Of a DNA stretch of 5,547 bases, positions 1-4,544 are shown one piece after another (the stretch's first letter is position 1; each line of letters begins with the position of its first letter). Both the position numbers and the translations under genes were made by a program. The notes below the pieces were generated by a model that saw nothing but the letters and a program-made list of their open reading frames with translations, was not told where the DNA came from and searched no databases. The stretch spans positions 1 through 5,547 of the forward strand of contig JACMOF010000132.1 in assembly GCA_014378155.1 (NCBI GenBank), given 5' to 3'. The DNA is from Caulobacter sp. (GTDB lineage Bacteria; Pseudomonadota; Alphaproteobacteria; Caulobacterales; Caulobacteraceae).

Positions 1-1086
1 ATGTCCGAAGGTCTAGAAGGCGTGATCGCCGCCCATACCGTGCTCTCCGACGTTGATGGCCAGGCCGGACGCCTGACCATCCGAGGCTATGCCGTCGAAG
101 ACCTCGCCCACCGCGCCACGTTCGAGGACGTCGCCCACCTGCTGCTTGATGGGTTCTTCGACAGCCTGCCGTCGGACTTGGCGCGTGCTCTGGGCGCCGC
201 CCGCGTCAGCGCCTTCGCCGAAGTGGCGGCGCTCGACGAACACCTGGCCAGGCGCGATCCGGTCGAAGCCGTCCGCGCCCTGATCGCCCGTCTGCCCGAC
301 GGCGACGACCTCAACACGGCCCTGTTGTTGATCGCCGCCCCAGCCGTGTTCACACCCGCCGTGATGCGGGTCGCCACCGGTCAGCAAGCGGTCGCTCCTG
401 ACGCTGCCCTGTCGCACGCCGCCGACGTGCTGCGAATGACGCGGGGCGCGCCGGCCACGGAGGGGGAGGCCAGGGCGCTGAACGCCTATCTGGTCACCGT
501 CTGCGACCACGGCCTCAACGCCTCGACCTTCGCCGCCCGGGTCGTGGCGTCCACCCGCGCGGGCCTGACCTCGGCGGTCCTGGCCGGACTGTCGGCTCTG
601 AAGGGTCCGTTGCACGGCGGCGCGCCTGGTCCGGTGATCGACATGCTCGACGCCATTGGGACGCCCGCCAACGCCGAGGCCTGGATCGTGGCGGCCCTGA
701 ACCGGGGCGATCGGCTGATGGGTTTCGGCCACCGCATCTATCGGGTCCGAGACCCCCGCGCCGACGCCCTGAAGGCGGCGATCCGCCAGCTGGCCCTGAC
801 CTCGAACGCTGTCCCCGGGCGTCTGGCCTTCGCCGAGGCCGTCGAGCAGGCCGCCCTGCGCATGCTGCGTGAACGCAAGCCTGACCGACCGTTGGACACC
901 AATGTCGAGTTCTACACCGCCCTGCTCCTCGAGGCCCTGGGCCTGCCGCCGACAGCCTTCACCTGCGTCTTCGCCATGGGCCGCACGGCCGGCTGGATCG
1001 CTCATGCCCGCGAACAGTTGGCGACGGGCAAGCTGATCCGTCCGCAATCGGTCTATGTGGGGCCCCCGACGAAGGCCGCAGCTTAG
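1..1086 (+). CDS. Citrate synthase / 2-methylcitrate synthase family protein (361 aa)
   Basis: This is a cytoplasmic enzyme of the citrate synthase superfamily. Family members condense an acyl-CoA, usually acetyl-CoA or propionyl-CoA, with oxaloacetate. Visible motifs in order are DHGLNASTF (H170, oxaloacetate-side segment), GPLHGGA (H205, first catalytic His), GFGHRIY (H244, second catalytic His), DPRAD (R253, substrate Arg), NVEFY (E303, where canonical enzymes have the catalytic Asp) and FAMGRTAGW (R328). A typical GW-AH-EQ C-terminal block follows. The length of 361 aa matches the short citZ/prpC/citA-like group rather than the roughly 430-aa proteobacterial housekeeping GltA, so this is probably a second citrate synthase homologue. 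From family knowledge, such genes in alphaproteobacteria often follow a citrate synthase paralogue with an N-terminal helix-turn-helix. That neighbour would lie outside this window. The ATG is the first base shown, so its ribosome binding site and any earlier start cannot be judged. The acyl-CoA preference cannot be read from the sequence. The family call is firm and the substrate is open. Confidence 0.9.
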   Translation: MSEGLEGVIAAHTVLSDVDGQAGRLTIRGYAVEDLAHRATFEDVAHLLLDGFFDSLPSDLARALGAARVSAFAEVAALDEHLARRDPVEAVRALIARLPDGDDLNTALLLIAAPAVFTPAVMRVATGQQAVAPDAALSHAADVLRMTRGAPATEGEARALNAYLVTVCDHGLNASTFAARVVASTRAGLTSAVLAGLSALKGPLHGGAPGPVIDMLDAIGTPANAEAWIVAALNRGDRLMGFGHRIYRVRDPRADALKAAIRQLALTSNAVPGRLAFAEAVEQAALRMLRERKPDRPLDTNVEFYTALLLEALGLPPTAFTCVFAMGRTAGWIAHAREQLATGKLIRPQSVYVGPPTKAAA

Positions 1087-1096
1087 GGGATCAGAC

Positions 1097-1162
1097 GGGG
1101 ACACACACCCATCCCGTCGTCTCGGCCGTGCTTGCAAGGTCGTGGGTTGGGTGTGTGTCCCC
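1097..1162. repeat. 66-bp palindromic intergenic element (REP-like inverted repeat)
   Basis: The left arm GGGGACACACACCCA (1097-1111) is the exact reverse complement of the right arm TGGGTGTGTGTCCCC (1148-1162). After one T:T mismatch (1112/1147), CCC (1113-1115) pairs with GGG (1144-1146), and two G-U wobbles can extend the stem in RNA. The 24-nt loop contains the 8-bp palindrome CTTGCAAG (1131-1138). The element begins 10 bp after the citrate synthase stop. There is no T tract on either side, so it is not a classic intrinsic terminator on either strand. It could instead protect the 3' end of the upstream mRNA, or be one copy of a dispersed REP/BIME-like repeat family. A GTG at 1128 that opens a longer reading frame into fieF lies in the loop and is not credible as a start. 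The palindrome is certain; its role is inferred. Confidence 0.85.
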
Positions 1163-1181
1163 CATCCGCGCCCGCGGCCTT

Positions 1182-1207
1182 GCGAACATCTCGCGCGAGT
1201 CGTTCGC
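1182..1207. promoter_or_regulatory. 26-bp dyad upstream of fieF, candidate operator
   Basis: GCGAAC (1182-1187) and GTTCGC (1202-1207) flank the perfect 10-bp palindrome CTCGCGCGAG (1190-1199), and all share one centre between 1194 and 1195. Eleven of the 13 position pairs match. The dyad ends 37 bp before the fieF ATG, a normal place for an operator. Its right arm contains GAGTC (1197-1201), a GANTC site of the kind methylated by CcrM in Caulobacter and its relatives. It has no T tract, so termination is unlikely. No known metal-regulator consensus is recognised, and the alphaproteobacterial LexA box (GTTC-N7-GTTC) does not fit. Confidence 0.4.
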
Positions 1208-1230
1208 GCTGGGGCTGCGTGGCGGGCCTT

Positions 1231-1238
1231 GCTACACA
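1231..1238 (+). promoter_or_regulatory. Possible -10 element for a leaderless fieF transcript
   Basis: GCTACACA resembles the Caulobacter housekeeping -10 consensus GCTANAWC in its first six positions but misses the last two. It lies 6 bp before the ATG at 1245, so transcription would start at or next to the start codon, giving a leaderless mRNA. That fits the absence of a Shine-Dalgarno sequence before 1245. No good -35 (TTGACG-like) is visible at the right distance, so the call is weak. Confidence 0.2.
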
Positions 1239-1244
1239 ACGATC

Positions 1245-2183
1245 ATGTCCGCCCCGCACCCCGCCCTGAGCGCCGCCGAAGGCCTCACACTGACCCGTCG
1301 GGTCACCGCCCTGTCGGTCGGCTGCGCGACGATCCTGATCTGTATCAAGGGCGTCGCCTGGATCGCTGGCGGTTCGGTGGCGATGCTCGCCTCCCTGGCC
1401 GACAGCGGCCTGGACCTGATCGCCTCGCTGGTCACCTTCTACGCCGTGCGCTACGCGGCCGAGCCGCCCGACGCCGAGCATCGCTTCGGTCATGGCAAGG
1501 CCGAGGCTTTTTCAAGCCTGACCCAGGCCGGGCTGGTCTTCGCGTCCGGGGCGCTGATCGGTCAGGAGGCCCTGCGGTCGATGCTGCACCCCAAGCCCGT
1601 CGAGGCCGGCGTGCTGGGCGTCGGGGTGATGGCGGTGTCGATCCTGCTGACCCTTGGCCTGATCCGCGCCCAATCCGAAGTGATGAAGCGCACCCGGTCG
1701 GTGGCCGTGGCGAGCGACAAGGCCCACTACGCCGCCGACCTGGCCTCCAACGCCGTCAGCCTTGTCGGCATAGCGGCGGCGGCCTTCCTGCACTGGGCCT
1801 GGGTGGACTCCGCCGCCGGCCTGGTCGTCGCCCTGTGGCTGGTCTGGGGCGCCATCGGCGTGTTCCGCGAGGCGTCGCACCAGCTGATGGACCGCGAGCT
1901 GCCCGACGACGAGCGGGCGCGGATCCTCGCCCTGCTCACGGCTGACCCGAGCATCAGCGGCGTGCACCAGCTGCGAACCCGGGCTTCGGGCCCCCACATC
2001 CACATCCAGGCCCACATGGATTTCGACGCCGAGACGCCCCTGGTCGTGGTCCATACCCTGATGGTCGAGGCCGAGGCGCGGGTGCTGGCGGCCTTTCCGA
2101 CCGCCGACATCCTGATCCATCCCGATCCGCGCGGCGTCGCCGAGCCGCACGGCGGCGCGTTCAGCGAAGCCGCCTCGCTGTAG
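1245..2183 (+). CDS. fieF: Cation diffusion facilitator, FieF/YiiP-type metal exporter (312 aa)
   Basis: This is an inner-membrane antiporter that exchanges cytoplasmic divalent metal (Zn2+, possibly Fe2+, Cd2+ or Mn2+) for protons. It works as a homodimer. Residues match Escherichia coli YiiP with a constant offset of about +9. Transport site A is D53 and D57 (LADSGLD, TM2) with H161 and D165 (HYAAD, TM5), the DD-HD set. Site B is D76, H79 and H83 (DAEHRFGH). The cytoplasmic dimer-domain sites are H241, H257, H270, H292 and D294. Six hydrophobic segments span about residues 20-210, and the C-terminal domain is about residues 215-312. YiiP has 300 aa. I chose ATG 1245 because the conserved protein begins there. 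The upstream in-frame GTG (1128) would add 39 non-membrane residues encoded by the palindromic element and the dyad. No Shine-Dalgarno sequence is evident. hldE follows 66 bp downstream in the same frame, so co-transcription is possible. Family and mechanism are secure; the physiological metal is inferred. Confidence 0.93.
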   Translation: MSAPHPALSAAEGLTLTRRVTALSVGCATILICIKGVAWIAGGSVAMLASLADSGLDLIASLVTFYAVRYAAEPPDAEHRFGHGKAEAFSSLTQAGLVFASGALIGQEALRSMLHPKPVEAGVLGVGVMAVSILLTLGLIRAQSEVMKRTRSVAVASDKAHYAADLASNAVSLVGIAAAAFLHWAWVDSAAGLVVALWLVWGAIGVFREASHQLMDRELPDDERARILALLTADPSISGVHQLRTRASGPHIHIQAHMDFDAETPLVVVHTLMVEAEARVLAAFPTADILIHPDPRGVAEPHGGAFSEAASL

Positions 2184-2249
2184 AAGACTTGCCCAGACGG
2201 CCTCGCAGGGCCAAATGGCGACTTCCACGACGAGACGAGCGACGACCCG

Positions 2250-3707
2250 ATGGACGACATCCTGGCCAAGCTGCCGAGAGCCTTCGCGGGCGCCACCGTG
2301 CTGGTGCTGGGCGACGTCATGCTCGACCGCTTTGTCTATGGCGCGGTGGACCGCATCTCGCCCGAGGCGCCGGTGCCGGTGATCGCCGTCGAGCGCGAGA
2401 CCGTGATGCTGGGCGGGGCCGGCAATGTCGCCCGCAATGTTGCGGCCCTGGGTGGCCGGGCAGTGCTGGTCGGGGTGATCGGCGACGATGACGCCGGGCG
2501 GACCCTGACCGACCTGATCGACCGCGAGGCCAGCCTCGACTCCGCCCTGATCGTCGATCCCAAGCGGCGGACCACCGAGAAGACCCGCTACATCTCCGGC
2601 TCGCACCAGATGCTGCGCGCCGACCGCGAAGATCGCGGCGACGCCGACGCCACGGTCCTGCTGGCGGCGTTCAACGCCCATCTGCGCCAGGTCGACGTGG
2701 TGGTGCTGTCGGACTACGCCAAGGGCGTGCTCAGCGTTCCGGTGTTGCGCGCCGCCATCGCCGCCGCCAATGCCGCCGGCAAGCCGGTGATCGTCGATCC
2801 CAAGAGCCGCGACCTGTCGCGTTATGATGGCGCCACCTTGGTGAAACCTAACCGCCGCGAGGCCGCCGAGGCCACGGGAGTCACGGGGTCCGGCGACGAG
2901 GCCGCCGCCGAGGCCGCCAACGCCATCCTGGCCGCCGCCCCGAACCTGGCCTCCGCCCTGGTGACACGGGGCGGGGCCGGCATGACCCTGGCCGTGCGCG
3001 GCGCGGCGCCGGTCCATTTGCCGGCCACCGCGCTGGAGGTGTTCGACGTCTCCGGCGCGGGCGACACCGTGGCCGCGACCCTGGCGCTGGCGCTCGCCGT
3101 GGGCGCGGCCCCACTCGACGCGGCCCGCCTCGCCAACCTCGCTGCGGGCCTGGTGGTGGCCAAGATCGGCACCGACGTGGTCACCGCCGACGAGCTGGTC
3201 GGCCTGGCCCTCGGGGCCCATGGCGATCCGGGCCAGGACAAGATCGCCGACCGCGACGGCGCCCTGGCGATCGTCGCCAGCTGGCGGGCGCGGGGCCTGA
3301 GGGTTGGCTTCACCAACGGCTGTTTCGACCTGCTGCACCCCGGTCACGTCTCCCTGCTGGCCCAAGCTCGCGCCGCTTGCGATCGCCTCATCGTCGGCCT
3401 CAACACCGACGCCTCGGTCCAGCGCCTGAAGGGCCCGACCCGTCCGGTTCAGAAGGAGGGTGCGCGCGCCACCGTCTTGGCCTCGCTGTCGTCGGTGGAC
3501 TTGGTGGTGCTGTTCGACGAGGAGACGCCGCTGGGCCTGATCAAGGCCTTCCGCCCCGACGTGCTGGTCAAGGGGGCGGACTATACGGTGGAGACCGTGG
3601 TCGGTTCCGACGTGGTGCTGGGCTATGGCGGCCGGGTGGTTCTGGCCGAGCTGAAGGCGGGCCAGAGCACCACCAACCTGATTGGCCGGATGAACGCGCC
3701 GGCCTGA
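2250..3707 (+). CDS. hldE: Bifunctional heptose-7-phosphate kinase / heptose-1-phosphate adenylyltransferase HldE (485 aa)
   Basis: This cytoplasmic enzyme carries out two steps of ADP-heptose synthesis for the LPS inner core: phosphorylation of D-glycero-D-manno-heptose 7-phosphate at C1, and later adenylylation of the 1-phosphate. The N-terminal ribokinase/PfkB domain (about residues 10-315) shows GDVMLDRFVYG, ISPEAPVPV, GGAGNVARN (55-63) and the PfkB signature DVSGAGDT (266-273) with D272 as catalytic base. The C-terminal cytidylyltransferase-like domain (about residues 345-480) shows FTNGCFDLLHPGH (354-366) with the HxGH nucleotide motif at 363-366, then KGPTRPV, LVKGADY (439-445) and GQSTTN (471-476). 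Both domains look intact. The 485-aa length compares with 477 aa in E. coli. ATG 2250 is the first usable start after an in-frame stop at 2181-2183 and puts the conserved GDVMLDR where expected; a clear Shine-Dalgarno is lacking. No other LPS gene lies in the window, so hldE is separate here from a core locus. The gmhB phosphatase and hldD epimerase must be elsewhere. Confidence 0.97.
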   Translation: MDDILAKLPRAFAGATVLVLGDVMLDRFVYGAVDRISPEAPVPVIAVERETVMLGGAGNVARNVAALGGRAVLVGVIGDDDAGRTLTDLIDREASLDSALIVDPKRRTTEKTRYISGSHQMLRADREDRGDADATVLLAAFNAHLRQVDVVVLSDYAKGVLSVPVLRAAIAAANAAGKPVIVDPKSRDLSRYDGATLVKPNRREAAEATGVTGSGDEAAAEAANAILAAAPNLASALVTRGGAGMTLAVRGAAPVHLPATALEVFDVSGAGDTVAATLALALAVGAAPLDAARLANLAAGLVVAKIGTDVVTADELVGLALGAHGDPGQDKIADRDGALAIVASWRARGLRVGFTNGCFDLLHPGHVSLLAQARAACDRLIVGLNTDASVQRLKGPTRPVQKEGARATVLASLSSVDLVVLFDEETPLGLIKAFRPDVLVKGADYTVETVVGSDVVLGYGGRVVLAELKAGQSTTNLIGRMNAPA

Positions 3708-3762
3708 TCTCAAGAGTTAACGGCGCGGTCCAAGGTCAAGCTTGAGGTGGAATAGCCTCGAT

Positions 3763-3782
3763 TTGGCCCTTAACTTGGCCAA
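3763..3782. repeat. Short inverted repeat after hldE
   Basis: TTGGCC (3763-3768) and GGCCAA (3777-3782) are perfect reverse complements around an 8-nt spacer CTTAACTT. The hairpin lies 55 bp after the hldE stop. It could mark the 3' end of the hldE message, but there is no U tract behind it, and a 6-bp repeat can arise by chance. It could equally be a protein-binding dyad. The TTAAC in the spacer is only a half match to the CtrA box (TTAA-N7-TTAAC). Confidence 0.3.
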
Positions 3783-3817
3783 CAACCGGCGTTCAGCAAG
3801 TTCTTGTTAAGCAAAAC

Positions 3818-3842
3818 GGCGCATCGATCAAACGATGCAGCC
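3818..3842. repeat. Hairpin immediately upstream of the fzlA start
   Basis: GCATCG (3821-3826) pairs perfectly with CGATGC (3833-3838) around a 6-nt loop ATCAAA. GGC (3818-3820) can extend the stem with GCC (3840-3842) across one bulged A. The structure ends 15 nt before the preferred ATG at 3858 and 3 nt before an alternative ATG at 3846. It also overlaps the weak -10-like word GATCAAAC, so as DNA it may be an operator and as RNA it may affect initiation. Role unknown. Confidence 0.35.
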
Positions 3843-3857
3843 TGAATGCGCGTGGGC

Positions 3858-4544
3858 ATGAGCGTCGAACGTACCCTTCACCATTTCCCCCTGGACCCGG
3901 CCTCGCGCCAGGTGCGTCTCGCCTTGGGCGAGAAGCGCCTGCCGTTCGTCGAGGTCCAGGTTCGCTATTGGGAAGGCCCGGCCGAATTCCTCAAGCTCAA
4001 CCCGTCGGGCGTGCCGCCGGTGCTGGTCGAGACCAGGCACCAGCGCACCACGGTGATCGCCGAGAACCGCGCCATCCTCGAGCATATCGAGGAGCAGGAG
4101 CCCGAACCCGCCCTGCTGGGCCGCGAGCCGGGCGAACGGGCCGAGGCTCGCCGCCTAATGCAGTGGTTCGACCGCAAGTTCGACAACGAGGTCAACGGCT
4201 TCCTGCTGCACGAGAAGATGGAGAAACGCCTGCTGCGGCTGGGTGCGCCGGACCTGTCGTCGCTGCGCCGCGGCCGCGACGCCTTGCGCCAGCATCTGGT
4301 CTATATCGAAGAGCTTCTTAACACCCGCGACTGGCTGGCTGGCCGGCGGATGAGCCTGGGCGACTTCGCCGCCGCCGCCCACCTGTCGGTGATCGACTAT
4401 TTCGGCGACGTGCCGTGGAAGGACTTCCCGGCGACCAAGACCTGGTACATGAAGCTGAAGTCGAGGCCGGCCTTCCGGCCCATCCTGGCCGACCGCTGGC
4501 CCGGCCTCGCGCCGGCCGCGCACTATGACGATCTCGACTTCTAG
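3858..4544 (+). CDS. fzlA: GST-fold protein, probable FtsZ-binding division factor FzlA (228 aa)
   Basis: The fold is that of a soluble glutathione transferase. A thioredoxin-like N-domain (about 1-80) carries the helix-1 motif FPLDPASRQVRLAL, the cis-Pro loop SGVPPVL (P53) and AENRAI. An all-helical C-domain follows, including the WLAGRRMSLGDFAAAAHLS core. Where GSTs have Glu/Asp-Ser to hold glutathione, this protein has E69-N70, a sign that it may not be a glutathione enzyme. The C-terminal tail ending YDDLDF is unlike ordinary GSTs. From memory, Caulobacter FzlA is a GST homologue that curves FtsZ filaments and helps activate septal wall synthesis. The mutated FzlA residues I recall, W38, E119 and D227, are all identical here when numbering starts at ATG 3858. 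That agreement supports both the identity and this start. ATG 3846 would add MRVG; neither start has a clear Shine-Dalgarno. The 3' end overlaps queG by 20 nt. GST fold near certain; FzlA probable, since no alignment could be run. A plain GST is the alternative. Confidence 0.75.
   Translation: MSVERTLHHFPLDPASRQVRLALGEKRLPFVEVQVRYWEGPAEFLKLNPSGVPPVLVETRHQRTTVIAENRAILEHIEEQEPEPALLGREPGERAEARRLMQWFDRKFDNEVNGFLLHEKMEKRLLRLGAPDLSSLRRGRDALRQHLVYIEELLNTRDWLAGRRMSLGDFAAAAHLSVIDYFGDVPWKDFPATKTWYMKLKSRPAFRPILADRWPGLAPAAHYDDLDF

Larger units (their letters stand above)
3708..3857. promoter_or_regulatory. Intergenic region between hldE and fzlA, probable promoter region
   Basis: This stretch is clearly less GC-rich than the genes around it: by hand count about 51% G+C over 3708-3845. 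It has no convincing reading frame. It contains three TTAA-containing sites (3717, 3770, 3807), which are rare words in GC-rich DNA, and several short inverted repeats, two of them listed separately. A possible promoter for fzlA-queG is TTGTTAA (3804-3810) with GATCAAAC (3826-3833), spaced 15 bp. It matches Caulobacter consensus elements only in part. No T-rich terminator follows hldE. Confidence 0.4.

Noticed and set aside
1097..1162. Intrinsic (Rho-independent) terminator for the citrate synthase gene
   Set aside because: The stem is strong but the loop is long (24 nt) and no T run follows on either strand; kept as a palindromic element instead.
1182..1207. A LexA (SOS) box in the fieF upstream dyad
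   Set aside because: It contains GAAC and GTTC in inverted orientation, but the alphaproteobacterial LexA box is a direct repeat GTTC-N7-GTTC, which is absent.
13..1239. A 408-codon open frame on the - strand
   Set aside because: It is antisense to the citrate synthase gene and runs through the palindromic element. Composition is biased to Gly/Arg/Gln with no motif.
1128..1244. An upstream GTG start that would lengthen FieF by 39 residues
   Set aside because: The extra residues would be encoded by the palindrome loop and right arm and the dyad, have no family counterpart, and the ATG at 1245 matches the YiiP N-terminus.
1055..1945. A 296-codon + strand frame across the end of the citrate synthase gene and much of fieF
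   Set aside because: Arg/Gly/Pro/Ala-rich out-of-frame translation of fieF, whose own frame has the transporter motifs.
1512..3713. A 733-codon open frame on the - strand
   Set aside because: It lies antisense to fieF and hldE, which have full conserved motifs. Its product is low-complexity (Gly, Gln, His, Asp, Arg), as expected of an antisense shadow in GC-rich DNA, and shows no recognisable domain.
3717..3810. A CtrA binding site upstream of fzlA
   Set aside because: Three TTAA words are present, but none are spaced as TTAA-N7-TTAAC and none read TTAACCAT.
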